From positions 4,774,001 to 4,838,000 of the forward strand of contig NZ_CP045096.1 in the NCBI RefSeq assembly GCF_009184865.1: a stretch of 64,000 nucleotides of DNA. The letters are read 5' to 3'. Below are positions 50,563 through 59,282 of this stretch, piece after piece. Both the position numbers and the translations under genes were made by a program. Numbering within the stretch: position 1 is the stretch's first letter; each line of letters opens with the position of its first letter. The stretch is from Streptomyces phaeolivaceus. GTDB lineage: Bacteria; Actinomycetota; Actinomycetes; Streptomycetales; Streptomycetaceae. The notes below the pieces were generated by a model that ran no database searches, had not been told where the DNA came from, and saw nothing but the letters and a program-made list of their open reading frames with translations.

Positions 50563-51657
50563 GTGACCGATGTATCTGACGGCGTCCTGCACACCCTGTT
50601 CCAGTCGGACCAGGGCGGTCACGAGCAAGTCGTGCTCTGCCAGGACCGGGCCAGCGGCCTCAAGGCCGTCATCGCCATCCACTCCACCGCGCTGGGCCCC
50701 GCTCTCGGCGGCACGCGCTTCTACCCGTACGCGACCGAGGCCGCGGCCGTCGCCGACGCGCTGAACCTCGCACGCGGGATGTCGTACAAGAACGCCATGG
50801 CCGGGCTCGACCACGGCGGCGGCAAGGCCGTGATCATCGGCGACCCCGACCGGATCAAGAGCGAGGAGCTGCTGCTCGCCTACGGCCGGTTCGTCGCCTC
50901 GCTGGGCGGCCGGTACGTCACCGCCTGCGACGTCGGCACCTATGTCGCCGACATGGACGTCGTGGCACGCGAGTGCCGCTGGACGACGGGCCGCTCCCCG
51001 GAGAACGGCGGCGCGGGCGACTCGTCCGTCCTCACCGCCTTCGGCGTCTACCAGGGCATGCGGGCCTCCGCCCAGCATCTATGGGGCGATCCGACGCTGC
51101 GCGGACGCAGGGTCGGCATCGCGGGCGTCGGCAAGGTCGGCCACCACCTCGTGTCGCATCTGCGGGCCGAGGGCGCCGAGATCGTGATCACGGACGTGCG
51201 CGAGGACGCCGTACGGCGGATCCTCGACCGGTACCCGGAAGGGGTCACCGCCGTCGCGCACACCGACGCGCTCATCCGGACCAAGGGGCTCGACATCTAC
51301 GCGCCCTGCGCGCTGGGCGGGGCCCTCGACGACGACTCGGTGCCCGTGCTCACCGCCGGCGTGGTGTGCGGCGCGGCCAACAACCAGCTCGCGCACCCCG
51401 GTGTCGAGAAGGACCTCGCCGACCGCGGGATCCTCTACGCACCGGACTACGTGGTGAACGCCGGCGGGGTCATCCAGGTCGCCGACGAACTCCACGGCTT
51501 CGACTTCGAGCGGTGCAAGGAGAAGGCCGCGCAGATCTTCGACACCACGTTGGCGATCTTCGCACGTGCGAAGTTGGATGGCATTCCGCCGGCCGCCGCG
51601 GCCGACCGGATCGCCGAGCAGCGGATGCACGAGGCGGGCGCCGGGCGCGGTCGCTGA
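50563..51657 (+). CDS. vdh: Valine (branched-chain amino acid) dehydrogenase
   Basis: The 364-residue product starts at GTG 50563. Catalytic motifs are [29 protein letters not shown] with two key Lys, and [13 protein letters not shown]. The Rossmann fold has [17 protein letters not shown]. It deaminates L-valine and relatives with NAD+ to the 2-oxo acid, feeding branched-chain fatty acids and macrolide precursors. It stands alone, upstream of a DUF3073 gene, as in other Streptomyces near the pur genes. Confidence 0.93.
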   Translation: MTDVSDGVLHTLFQSDQGGHEQVVLCQDRASGLKAVIAIHSTALGPALGGTRFYPYATEAAAVADALNLARGMSYKNAMAGLDHGGGKAVIIGDPDRIKSEELLLAYGRFVASLGGRYVTACDVGTYVADMDVVARECRWTTGRSPENGGAGDSSVLTAFGVYQGMRASAQHLWGDPTLRGRRVGIAGVGKVGHHLVSHLRAEGAEIVITDVREDAVRRILDRYPEGVTAVAHTDALIRTKGLDIYAPCALGGALDDDSVPVLTAGVVCGAANNQLAHPGVEKDLADRGILYAPDYVVNAGGVIQVADELHGFDFERCKEKAAQIFDTTLAIFARAKLDGIPPAAAADRIAEQRMHEAGAGRGR

Positions 51658-51969
51658 GCCTCGGCGGAGGCGCCGTACCGGCTTCGTACGGCGCCGGCCG
51701 GTACCCGTCGGCGGCTTTAGAGAGAACTCTCACTTCCGTCGGCGGGTCGCTCGCCGAGAAACGGTTAAAATCACCGTTGACCAGCGGGGAAAGGGCTCCT
51801 CGCAGGTTCTGGGCACGGGCACGTCCTGCGGGCGACGTACCGTATGGGCGTGGGCTCAGGTACCGTGGAAGCCCTACGGACCGGTCTCTCCACGGAGAGC
51901 CCGTTCTAGATCATGAACGCGTGTCAAGACTCTGGGGCCGTCGAGCCCCGTCACCGAGGGGGTCGAGCC

Positions 51970-52227
51970 ATGGGGCGCGGCCGGGCCAAGGCCAAGCAGA
52001 CGAAGGTCGCCCGCCAGCTGAAGTACAACAGCGGCGGGACTGACCTGTCGCGTCTGGCCAGCGAGCTGGGCGCATCGACTTCGAGCCAACCTCCGAACGG
52101 CGAACCGTTCGAGGACGACGAAGACGACGACGACCCGTACGCCCAGTACGCGGATCTTTACAACGACGACGATGAGGATGACGAGGACGATCAGTCCGGT
52201 CCCGCTTCTCATCGTCGCGGCGCTTGA
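51970..52227 (+). CDS. DUF3073 small acidic protein
   Basis: The 85-residue product starts MGRGRAKAKQTKVARQLKYN, the conserved DUF3073 head, followed by GGTDLSRLASEL and a tail dominated by Asp and Glu (EDDEDDDDPYAQYADLYND). The basic N-terminus and very acidic C-terminus suggest RNA or ribosome association, but that is inference. The family is conserved in actinobacteria beside purM. A strong terminator follows. Confidence 0.85.
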   Translation: MGRGRAKAKQTKVARQLKYNSGGTDLSRLASELGASTSSQPPNGEPFEDDEDDDDPYAQYADLYNDDDEDDEDDQSGPASHRRGA

Positions 52228-52245
52228 CGATCCACTTGCGCTCCA

Positions 52246-52283
52246 CCCGGTCCGGGCGGGTTGCTCCCGCCGGACCGGGTTTT
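52246..52283 (+). terminator. Terminator after the DUF3073 gene
   Basis: CCCGGTCCGGGCGGG and CCCGCCGGACCGGG pair around TTGCT and are followed by TTTT. Confidence 0.85.
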
Positions 52284-52353
52284 GTGCGTGTTCGCTCCGC
52301 TGGGAGTGCCGGGCGCCCAGCAGCTCGGGGGGCACTGTGCGTTTGCTGCTGCG

Positions 52354-52395
52354 GGTACATCGTGGCTGGTCGCGCCGTACCCCGCGCCCCTTTTG
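52354..52395. repeat. Dispersed intergenic repeat, copy 2
   Basis: GTGGCTGGTCGCGCCGTACC, then CCGCGCCCCTTTTGG resembles the segment at 47844-47885. Both follow small genes. Confidence 0.5.
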
Positions 52396-52446
52396 GGCCT
52401 TCGGCCCATCAGGGGCGCTTCCGTCGTGCCCCGAACGCGCCGCTGG

Positions 52447-53514
52447 TCAGCGTGCGTAGTCGCCCACCAGTTCCGCGCCCGTCGTGCGGTCCGTGCGGTC
52501 GGTGATCTCGCCGGCCACCCAGGCTTCCACGCCGCGGTCCGCCAAGGTCGTCAGGGCCACGTCTGCGGACTCCTGGGGGACGATGGCGATCATGCCCACG
52601 CCCATGTTCAGGGTCTTCTCCAGCTCCAGGCGCTCGACCTGGCCCGTCCTGCCGACCAGGTCGAAGATCGGGGCCGGGGTCCAGGTGGAGCGGTCGACCG
52701 TGGCATGGAGGGTGTCGGGGATCACCCGGGCCAGGTTGGCCGCGAGACCGCCGCCGGTGACGTGGCTGAAGGCGTGGACCTCGGTGGTGCGGGTGAGGGC
52801 CAGACAGTCCAGCGAGTAGATCTTGGTGGGCTCCAGCAGCTCCGCGCCGAGGGTGCGGCCCAGTTCGGCGATCTCGGCGTCCAGGGAGAGGCCGGCCTGG
52901 TTGAGCAGGACGTGCCGGACCAGCGAGTACCCGTTCGAGTGAAGGCCGGAGGCCGCCATGGCGATCACCGCGTCACCCGTACGGATACGATCCGGGCCGA
53001 GCAGCCGCTCCGCCTCGACCACGCCCGTGCCGGCGCCGGCCACGTCGAAGTCGTCCGGGCCGAGCAGCCCGGGGTGCTCGGCGGTCTCGCCGCCGACGAG
53101 GGCGCAGCCGGCGAGGACGCAGCCCTCTGCGATGCCCTTGACGATGGCGGCGACCCGCTCGGGGTGGACCTTGCCGACACAGATGTAGTCGGTCATGAAC
53201 AGCGGCTCGGCGCCGCACACCACGATGTCGTCCATCACCATCGCGACCAGGTCGTGGCCGATGGTGTCGTAGACGCCGAGCTGACGCGCGATGTCGACCT
53301 TCGTGCCGACGCCGTCCGTGGCGGAGGCGAGCAGCGGGCGCTCGTAGTGCTTGAGGGCGGAGGCGTCGAAGAGACCGGCGAAACCGCCGAGGCCACCGAG
53401 GACCTCGGGGCGCTGCGTCTTCTTCACCCACTCCTTCATCAGCTCTACGGCGCGGTCGCCCGCCTCGATGTCGACGCCCGCGGCTGCGTAGCTGGCACCA
53501 GTTGTCTCAGACAT
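52447..53514 (-). CDS. purM: Phosphoribosylformylglycinamidine cyclo-ligase (AIR synthetase)
   Basis: The 355-residue product starts at ATG 53514 (MSETTGASYAAAGVDIEAGD). The ATP-binding glycine-rich motifs DGVGTKVDIARQLGVYDTIG and DYICVGKVHPERVAAIVKGI and the conserved GGETAEHPG and ASGLHSNGYSLVR are those of PurM. It closes the imidazole ring of AIR from FGAM using ATP, the fifth step of purine synthesis. It lies 77 bases downstream of purF on the same strand and is probably co-transcribed. Confidence 0.97.
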   Translation of the reverse strand: MSETTGASYAAAGVDIEAGDRAVELMKEWVKKTQRPEVLGGLGGFAGLFDASALKHYERPLLASATDGVGTKVDIARQLGVYDTIGHDLVAMVMDDIVVCGAEPLFMTDYICVGKVHPERVAAIVKGIAEGCVLAGCALVGGETAEHPGLLGPDDFDVAGAGTGVVEAERLLGPDRIRTGDAVIAMAASGLHSNGYSLVRHVLLNQAGLSLDAEIAELGRTLGAELLEPTKIYSLDCLALTRTTEVHAFSHVTGGGLAANLARVIPDTLHATVDRSTWTPAPIFDLVGRTGQVERLELEKTLNMGVGMIAIVPQESADVALTTLADRGVEAWVAGEITDRTDRTTGAELVGDYAR

Positions 53515-53591
53515 GACGGTGAGAACTTTCGTGTCGTACTGCGGCAGGTAAGCAGGTGTTACCGGCTGTCTACGGCGGTTGGCGGGCTGAC

Positions 53592-55118
53592 CTACGGGCG
53601 ACGGATCGCGTCGGCCGCAGCCGTGGCGGCGGGTCCGGCCGCCAGCTCGGTCTCCAGAAGCTGCTTGCCGAGCAGCTCGGGGTCCGGCAGCTCCATCGGG
53701 TACTCGCCGTCGAAGCAGGCGCGGCAGAGGTTCGGCTTGGCGATGGTGGTCGCCTCGATCATCCCGTCGATGGAGATGTAGGAGAGGGAGTCGGCGCCCA
53801 GCGAGGTGCCGATCTCGTCGATCGTCATGCCGTTGGCGATCAGCTCGGCGCGGGTCGCGAAGTCGATGCCGAAGAAGCAGGGCCACTTCACGGGCGGCGA
53901 GGAGATCCGGATGTGGACCTCGGCGGCGCCCGCCTCGCGGAGCATCCGGACCAGTGCGCGCTGGGTGTTGCCGCGGACGATCGAGTCGTCGACCACGACC
54001 AGGCGCTTGCCCTTGATGACTTCCTTGAGCGGGTTCAGCTTCAGCCGGATACCGAGCTGGCGGATCGTCTGGGAGGGCTGGATGAACGTACGTCCGACGT
54101 ACGCGTTCTTCACCAGACCCGCACCGAACGGGATGCCCGAGGCCTCCGCGTAGCCGATGGCGGCCGGGGTGCCGGACTCCGGGGTCGCTATGACCAGGTC
54201 GGCGTCGACGGGGGCTTCCTTGGCCAGCTTGCGACCCATCTCCACCCGCGAGAGGTACACGTTCCGGCCGGCGATGTCGGTGTCCGGGCGGGCCAGATAG
54301 ACGTACTCGAAGACACAGCCCTTGGGCTTCGCTTCCGCGAATCGGGAGCTGCGCAGACCGTTCTCGTCGATGGCGATGAACTCGCCCGGCTCGATCTCGC
54401 GGACGAAGCTCGCGCCGCAGATGTCGAGGGCGGCGCCCTCGGAGGCGACGACCCAGCCGCGCTCCAGCCGGCCGAGGACCAGCGGGCGGATGCCCTGCGG
54501 GTCACGGGCGGCGTACAGGGTGTGCTCGTTCATGAAGACCAGGGAGAAGGCACCGCGGACCTGCGGGAGGACCTTCGGGGCGGCCTCTTCCACGGTCAGC
54601 GGCTTGCCGTCCTCGTCGACCTGGGCCGCGAGGAGCGCGGTGAGCAGGTCGGTGTCGTTGGTGGCCGCGACGCGGGGCGTACGGCCCTCCTGCTTGGGCA
54701 GGTCGGCGACCATCTCGGCGAGCTGGGCCGTGTTGACCAGGTTGCCGTTGTGGCCGAGGGCGATGGAACCGTGCGCTGTCGCACGGAAGGTGGGCTGGGC
54801 GTTCTCCCAGACGGAGGCGCCGGTGGTCGAGTAGCGGGCGTGACCGACCGCGATGTGACCCTGGAGGGAACCGAGCGAGGTCTCGTCGAAGACCTGGGAA
54901 ACGAGGCCCATGTCCTTGAAGACGAGGATCTGGGAGCCGTTGCTGACCGCGATACCCGCGGATTCCTGGCCCCGATGCTGGAGGGCGTAGAGCCCGAAGT
55001 AAGTGAGCTTCGCGACCTCTTCACCCGGGGCCCAGACACCGAAGACGCCACACGCGTCCTGGGGGCCTTTCTCGCCGGGGAGAAGGTCGTGGTTGAGTCG
55101 TCCGTCACCACGTGGCAC
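53592..55118 (-). CDS. purF: Amidophosphoribosyltransferase
   Basis: The 508-residue product starts at GTG 55118. A propeptide of 22 residues precedes Cys23 in DACGVFGVWAPGEEV, the N-terminal nucleophile of the glutaminase domain. The PRTase domain has RLVVVDDSIVRGNTQRALVR, the PRPP-binding loop. The C-terminal CRACFDGEYP region has cysteines that in related enzymes hold an Fe-S cluster. It makes phosphoribosylamine from PRPP and glutamine, the first committed step of purine synthesis. Confidence 0.97.
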   Translation of the reverse strand: MPRGDGRLNHDLLPGEKGPQDACGVFGVWAPGEEVAKLTYFGLYALQHRGQESAGIAVSNGSQILVFKDMGLVSQVFDETSLGSLQGHIAVGHARYSTTGASVWENAQPTFRATAHGSIALGHNGNLVNTAQLAEMVADLPKQEGRTPRVAATNDTDLLTALLAAQVDEDGKPLTVEEAAPKVLPQVRGAFSLVFMNEHTLYAARDPQGIRPLVLGRLERGWVVASEGAALDICGASFVREIEPGEFIAIDENGLRSSRFAEAKPKGCVFEYVYLARPDTDIAGRNVYLSRVEMGRKLAKEAPVDADLVIATPESGTPAAIGYAEASGIPFGAGLVKNAYVGRTFIQPSQTIRQLGIRLKLNPLKEVIKGKRLVVVDDSIVRGNTQRALVRMLREAGAAEVHIRISSPPVKWPCFFGIDFATRAELIANGMTIDEIGTSLGADSLSYISIDGMIEATTIAKPNLCRACFDGEYPMELPDPELLGKQLLETELAAGPAATAAADAIRRP

Positions 55119-55202
55119 GCCACCGAGTGTAGGCGAGATCGCGCACCGGTCCGAATCCGGTGATCTCGCCCGCCCCGGTTCCCGACTGCGGGCGGTCGCA
55201 GG

Positions 55203-56018
55203 TCACTTGTCGGCGACCGCACCGATACCAGTGTCGTTTTCGCTGGTCAGCGTGATAGTGCGGTGATCGATCTGATATTCCACCGTGCCCTTGAAGAGCT
55301 CCAGGAGGCTTCGTTCGGCGGCCATGAGTGAGTCGGAGCACATCTTGCGGGTGGTCCGCGGATTGCCGAGGGTGATCCGGTCCTCGCTCACCGTCGCCTT
55401 GGCGGAGATGTCGTTGCAGCCGACGCCTCCGCTCAGCGTGCCCGCCTTCTTGTCGAGGGTGAACCAGGCCTTGCCCTGGGCGGCCTCGGGGAGCGAGGTG
55501 GCGACGTCGTGGTCGAGCAGCGAATCGATCCTCCACCTGGTGCCGTACAGCTCGGCGGGCTGCTCCTCGCTCAGCTTCACGGTGTCGCCGTCGCCCGTGG
55601 TGAGGGTCAGTCCGCCGTCCGTGGTCCGGGCCGTGAACTTCTCGGCGTCCAGCGTGCGGGCGAAGCTCTTCTCGAACTCCATCGGGGCATCGTCGCAGGC
55701 CATCTCGGTGGACCGGGCGGTCTCGAAGTCGATGCCGTCGTCCTTGAAGGCGGCGGTCGAGCCGAAGGTGTTGCAGCCGTAGTTGCCGTCGACCTGGCCG
55801 TTGTCGGCGATCTTGAGCCAGGCGCCGTCGGGGGCCTGTTCGGTCCTGTCGCCGACGGTGAGGCTGTCGACCTTCCAGCGGACTCCGGTGACCGAGGACT
55901 TCGGGGCGGTCGAGCCGACGTTCTGGCTGCCGGAGTCGCCGGACGACTCGGTTCCACAGGCCGCGAGCAGCGGGAGCGGGAGCAGGGCGAGGGCGGTGAG
56001 GGTCAGTCGCTTGTCCAT
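55203..56018 (-). CDS. META-domain lipoprotein
   Basis: The 271-residue product starts at ATG 56018 (MDKRLTLTALALLPLPLLAA, then CGTE); the Cys in LAAC is lipid-modified. Two META/HslJ repeats follow, each with a GCN pattern: NGQVDGNYGCNTFGSTAAF and AGTLSGGVGCNDISAKATV, plus EMACDDAPMEFEK and KMCSDSLMAAERS. META proteins appear as heat-inducible or stress lipoproteins of unknown mechanism. Four identical palindromes lie in the promoter region upstream. Confidence 0.8.
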   Translation of the reverse strand: MDKRLTLTALALLPLPLLAACGTESSGDSGSQNVGSTAPKSSVTGVRWKVDSLTVGDRTEQAPDGAWLKIADNGQVDGNYGCNTFGSTAAFKDDGIDFETARSTEMACDDAPMEFEKSFARTLDAEKFTARTTDGGLTLTTGDGDTVKLSEEQPAELYGTRWRIDSLLDHDVATSLPEAAQGKAWFTLDKKAGTLSGGVGCNDISAKATVSEDRITLGNPRTTRKMCSDSLMAAERSLLELFKGTVEYQIDHRTITLTSENDTGIGAVADK

Positions 56019-56075
56019 GGCGGTGGGACGGGTGGGGTGGGTGGGCGGTTCCATGGCTGGGCGGGGTGGGCCCAA

Positions 56076-56148
56076 CAAACGTTTGGCGGATCTAACAAAC
56101 GTTTGGCAGAGGTCCATCAAACGTTTGGCAGGGGTCGCCAAACGTTTG
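56076..56148. promoter_or_regulatory. Four evenly spaced CAAACGTTTG palindromes
   Basis: CAAACGTTTG occurs at 56076-56085, 56096-56105, 56118-56127 and 56139-56148, each followed by GC. The spacings of 20, 22 and 21 bases are two helical turns, so four proteins could bind on one face. The array lies 58-130 bases upstream of the META-lipoprotein start and behind the stop of the MDMPI gene. Confidence 0.75.
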
Positions 56149-56165
56149 GCAGGGGTGCGCCCGGC

Positions 56166-56963
56166 TCAGCCCATGAGCGGCAGCAGTCCGCTCAGGTCCG
56201 CCCGCTCGCCGCTCGCGCTGACGTCGGCCTCCTCCAGGGCGGTCGCCCACTCCACGCGGCCGGTCGCGAGGCGGATCCAGGTCAGTGGGTCCGTCTCGAC
56301 GACGTTGGGCGGGGTCCCCCGGGTGTGCCGGGGCCCCTCCACGCACTGCACGACGGCGTACGGCGGGATCCGCACCTCCGTCGAGCCGCCGGGCGCCTGC
56401 GCGGCCAGGGTGTCGGCGAGCAGCCGGACACAGGTGGCCAGGGCGTGCCGGTCGTACGGGATGTCGAGGCCGGGGACGGCGGCGTTCAGGTCGTCGGTGT
56501 GGACGACGAGTTCGATCGTGCGGGTGAGGAGGTAGTCGTCGAGCAGCATGCCGCCGGCGCGGGTGTCGACGATCCGGCCACGCGGGGCGACGGCGAGGGC
56601 GTCGGTGATCCGCTGCCCGACGTGGGAGTAGAGAGCGACGACGTCCGGGTTGGCCTCGGCCAGGGTGTGGCTGCCCTCGGCGATGGCCCCCGCGTACGCG
56701 GCGGTCGCGGAGGCGTAGTCGAGCGGGTTCAGCTCGGCCTTCGGCGGCTCCGGCCGCTCCAGGGCCCTGCTGACGCTCTCCACGGCCATCGTGAGGTGCG
56801 CGGCGAGATCCCGCACGGTCCACACCCCGAGCCGAGTGGGCAGCGCTAGCCGGTCCTCCCCGAGGGTGCCCACGGCCTCCCGTACGTTCCCGAACTGGGC
56901 CAGGACCGCGGTGCGGGTCTTGGCGGGGTCGTAGGCGCGGGCGCGTTTTCCGGCAGGAGGCAT
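56166..56963 (-). CDS. Maleylpyruvate-isomerase-family mycothiol-dependent enzyme
   Basis: The 265-residue product begins MPPAGKRARAYDPAKTRTAV. The N-terminal helical bundle has LPTRLGVWTVRDLAAHLTMA, with the metal His in AAHL, and LLTRTIELVVHTDDLNAAV with a second metal His. The C-terminal part (VETDPLTWIRLATGRVEWAT) is the sterol-carrier-like domain common in this family. It probably uses mycothiol and a divalent metal; the substrate is unknown. It ends just before the palindrome array. Confidence 0.85.
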   Translation of the reverse strand: MPPAGKRARAYDPAKTRTAVLAQFGNVREAVGTLGEDRLALPTRLGVWTVRDLAAHLTMAVESVSRALERPEPPKAELNPLDYASATAAYAGAIAEGSHTLAEANPDVVALYSHVGQRITDALAVAPRGRIVDTRAGGMLLDDYLLTRTIELVVHTDDLNAAVPGLDIPYDRHALATCVRLLADTLAAQAPGGSTEVRIPPYAVVQCVEGPRHTRGTPPNVVETDPLTWIRLATGRVEWATALEEADVSASGERADLSGLLPLMG

Positions 56964-56981
56964 GGTGGGGAGCCTATGCGG

Positions 56982-57203
56982 CTACACCGCGCCTGACTCG
57001 ACGCGGTACTGCACGGGCCGATCCTGCACCTTGGTCAGCAGGCCGGCTTCGGCGAGACGGCGGTAGGTTCGGCGCACGTGCTTCTCGTTCGGCGTGTACC
57101 CGGCGTCTCTCAGGACGGTCATCCCACGCGTGGTGTCCCACAGACCACCGAGCGCACGGATCGAGTGCTCCAGGCTGCCGCTCTGGGTGGACTCGTCGCT
57201 CAT
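56982..57203 (-). CDS. Small winged-helix-like protein
   Basis: The 73-residue product (LEHSIRALGGLWDTTRGMTV, then KHVRRTYRRLAEAGLLTKVQ and DRPVQYRVE) has the look of a winged helix with a beta-hairpin wing. It resembles small hypothetical proteins near XRE/DUF397 pairs. No function is known. It lies 8 bases downstream of the DUF397 gene on the same strand. Confidence 0.6.
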   Translation of the reverse strand: MSDESTQSGSLEHSIRALGGLWDTTRGMTVLRDAGYTPNEKHVRRTYRRLAEAGLLTKVQDRPVQYRVESGAV

Positions 57204-57211
57204 GGCCTCGC

Positions 57212-57430
57212 CTATGCCTTCACCGAGTCGACGAAGGTGGTGAACGCGTCCGGGGAGAGGGTGAGGGTGGGGCCGGTGGGGTTCTTGGAGTCTCGGAGGG
57301 CTATGAGGTTGTGGGTGGGTATGAGGTCGGCGGCGACTTCGAGGCAGTTGCCGCCGTTGTCCTCGCTGTAGGAGGACTTGAACCAGGCCCGCGTCTCGGC
57401 CGGTTCAAGGGCATCGGGGTGGGTGCTCAT
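57212..57430 (-). CDS. DUF397 protein
   Basis: The 72-residue product contains AWFKSSYSEDNGGNCLEVAA and IALRDSKNPTGPTLTLSPDA, the DUF397 signature. Its ATG 57430 overlaps the XRE stop as ATGA, so it is translated together with that gene. DUF397 proteins pair with XRE-DUF5753 regulators and act in development or antibiotic control in some systems, such as BldB-like and WhiJ-like modules. Confidence 0.85.
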   Translation of the reverse strand: MSTHPDALEPAETRAWFKSSYSEDNGGNCLEVAADLIPTHNLIALRDSKNPTGPTLTLSPDAFTTFVDSVKA

Positions 57431-58368
57431 GTCTGTTCCCATTCTCGTGCAGCCCGCTCCAGGAAGCGCTGCGTCTCCCGTGGCGAGGCTGCCTCGGCTC
57501 TCATCGCGTCGAACCTGCGGGCGGTGTTCCAGATCTCGGTGTCCTTGTCCGTGACGGACACCCCTTCCCAGGTATCGATGCTGACGACTGAGGGCAGCGG
57601 TTGTTCGAACTCCATGAGAGCGAAGTTCTTGGTGGAACGGTAGACGGGCTGGCCCATCGGCAGGATCTGCACGGTCACGTTCTCCAACGCGGCCAACTCG
57701 GCCAGGTGTTGGTGTTGATTCCGCATCACTTCCACACTGCCGTAGACCCGTACGAGCGTGGCCTCGTCCAGGATGGCGTGAATCTCGACCGGCCGGTTGG
57801 TGCGTGTGATGATCTCCTTGCGCCGCAAACGAATCTCGATGTTCCGCTCGACGAACTCGGTCGTGCGCTCCTCCACGGGCTTGGAGATCTCGAACATCGC
57901 CCGCATGTACCCCTCCGTCTGGAACAGACCGAAGATGACGTTCGGCTGATAGGCGCGAATGATCTTCGCGTCCCCCTCCAGGCCAACGCTGATGTTGAAT
58001 CCGGACGGCATGAACGTCCGGTAAGGCGACCACCATCCGCGGTCCAGCGAGTTCTTGTGGACGTCCAACAGGAACTCCACGTCGTCGAGGTCCGTGACGC
58101 CGTACCGGTCCAGCAACTGCCGTAGCTGTTGAACCTTGGGGAGGCTGGTCACGCCCTTCTCCACACGGTGCAGCTGCGTCTCGGTGACGCTCGTCCCCTT
58201 GACCGCCTGTTCCCTTGTCAGCCCACGCCCCGTTCCGTCGCCCCTCTCGGTCTGCTCACGCAGGCGGCGGAGCTCCTGCCCGAGCTGCAAGCGGCGGATC
58301 GTCGGTCCCGTCTTCGCGGCCAACGTGCCCTCCTTCTCATCGGTCATGCCCACCAACTGAGCACCCAT
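57427..58368 (-). CDS. XRE-family regulator with DUF5753 domain
   Basis: The product has up to 313 residues; ATG 58347 (MTDEKEGTLAAK) may be the true start. The helix-turn-helix region is LGQELRRLREQTERGDGTGR with TSVTETQLHRVEKGVTSLP. The DUF5753 domain has PNVIFGLFQTEGYMRAMFE, AILDEATLVRVYGSVEVMRN and VTVQILPMGQPVYRS. It is coupled to the DUF397 gene. Such pairs are regulators of the WhiJ type; the target is unknown. Confidence 0.85.
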   Translation of the reverse strand: MGAQLVGMTDEKEGTLAAKTGPTIRRLQLGQELRRLREQTERGDGTGRGLTREQAVKGTSVTETQLHRVEKGVTSLPKVQQLRQLLDRYGVTDLDDVEFLLDVHKNSLDRGWWSPYRTFMPSGFNISVGLEGDAKIIRAYQPNVIFGLFQTEGYMRAMFEISKPVEERTTEFVERNIEIRLRRKEIITRTNRPVEIHAILDEATLVRVYGSVEVMRNQHQHLAELAALENVTVQILPMGQPVYRSTKNFALMEFEQPLPSVVSIDTWEGVSVTDKDTEIWNTARRFDAMRAEAASPRETQRFLERAAREWEQT

Positions 58369-58598
58369 GCCCGGCGATTACGAGCCGTGTCGGGTCGATC
58401 CCACTCAGTGCCGCCAGTCTGGCAGGCGATGCCCTGCACGCGCAGCCATTTGCCTACCTACCGGCATATACCACTTAGGACGGAACTTCTACGTTCGATT
58501 GCCCGCAGACCCCCGCCGCCCAACAGTGGTCCCAGGACACCCCCCACCCGAAAGGCGGCAAACCCCATGCCCACCCCCGTTTCCGTGTCGGTGACCGC

Positions 58599-58805
58599 GT
58601 GCGCGGTGTCACCTACGTCCCGCCCGATCTCCTCCGCCGTGAGCGGCCCGAACCGTTCGAGGGGGTCGTCGTGCAGGTCGGGTCCGGCTATGGGCAGGTC
58701 GATGTGGACGAGCGGCCGTATCTCTGGGCGCGGCTCGCGGACTGCACCGAGCGGCAGTCGCTCGTCGAGGAGACGGAACTCGTCGCCGGGGAAGGCCGGT
58801 CGTGA
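58599..58805 (+). CDS. Small hypothetical protein with a start-proximal frame problem
   Basis: GTG 58599 gives 68 residues (VRGVTYVPPDLLRRERPEPF, then EGVVVQVGSGYGQVDVDERP). The preceding codons in this frame read RFRVGDRV without a start. ATG 58567, which has AAAGGCGG before it, is in a different frame. Adding one C to the C-run at 58574-58578 would join that ATG to this frame. Either the gene lost a base or a shorter form from the GTG is made. The body is a small beta-barrel-like domain of unknown role. Confidence 0.55.
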   Translation: MRGVTYVPPDLLRRERPEPFEGVVVQVGSGYGQVDVDERPYLWARLADCTERQSLVEETELVAGEGRS

Positions 58806-58954
58806 GGGCGCTGCTGCGGAGGCTCGGGCGGCTGGTGCGGCGGCGACACCAGGTGGACGTCACGCCCCCGGCGCCGCTGCTGGGCTGGGGTGTGTCCGGG
58901 CCCCGGCCGGCCACGAGCAGCGAGCGAGTGGGCGATCATGCCTGCCGCTGCTGA
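58802..58954 (+). CDS. Very small basic protein
   Basis: GTG 58802 overlaps the previous stop as GTGA, encoding 50 residues (VRALLRRLGRLVRRRHQVDV, then TPPAPLLGWGVSG) with a final CRC. It overlaps the next gene's start by 17 bases. It is Arg-rich. The tight packing supports translation, but I recognise no homolog. Confidence 0.4.
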   Translation: MRALLRRLGRLVRRRHQVDVTPPAPLLGWGVSGPRPATSSERVGDHACRC

Positions 58955-59282
58955 CGAAGCGCGCCCCGAACTCCTGTGCACGATCTGCGGTACCGGCCGC
59001 GCCCCCTTCCTGCGCTACGGCACCCTGGAGCGCACCGGGCGGATGTGCGCCGACTGTCTGCGCCGGACCCGGATCTGTTCGCGCTGCCAGTGCCCGGCAG
59101 AGAAGCCGGTGCCCGTGGCCTTCGTCCACGGGGGTTCGGGGCCGGGGCGTACCGAGTACGCGTGCCGGGGCTGCGCGGACCGGGGAGGGCCGTCATCCGT
59201 GAGGGTGATCGACGGCGAAGTACGCCCCGGTTCGACGCCCGCTGGCGACACTGGCCTTCGCCTGGAAAGGGGGGCAACATGA
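58938..59282 (+). CDS. Small zinc-ribbon-like protein
   Basis: The 114-residue product has four Cys pairs: LLCTICGTG, RMCADCLRR, RICSRCQCP and YACRGCADR, the pattern of one or two treble-clef zinc ribbons. The tail (VRVIDGEVRPGSTPAGD) is unstructured. Its stop overlaps the Uma2 start as ATGA. The function is unknown; RNA or protein binding is plausible. Confidence 0.6.
   Translation: MPAAADEARPELLCTICGTGRAPFLRYGTLERTGRMCADCLRRTRICSRCQCPAEKPVPVAFVHGGSGPGRTEYACRGCADRGGPSSVRVIDGEVRPGSTPAGDTGLRLERGAT

Noticed and set aside
53515..53886. Upstream extension of purM by 124 codons
   Set aside because: PurM homology begins at ATG 53514, and the extension overlaps the purF 3' end in an Arg-rich frame.
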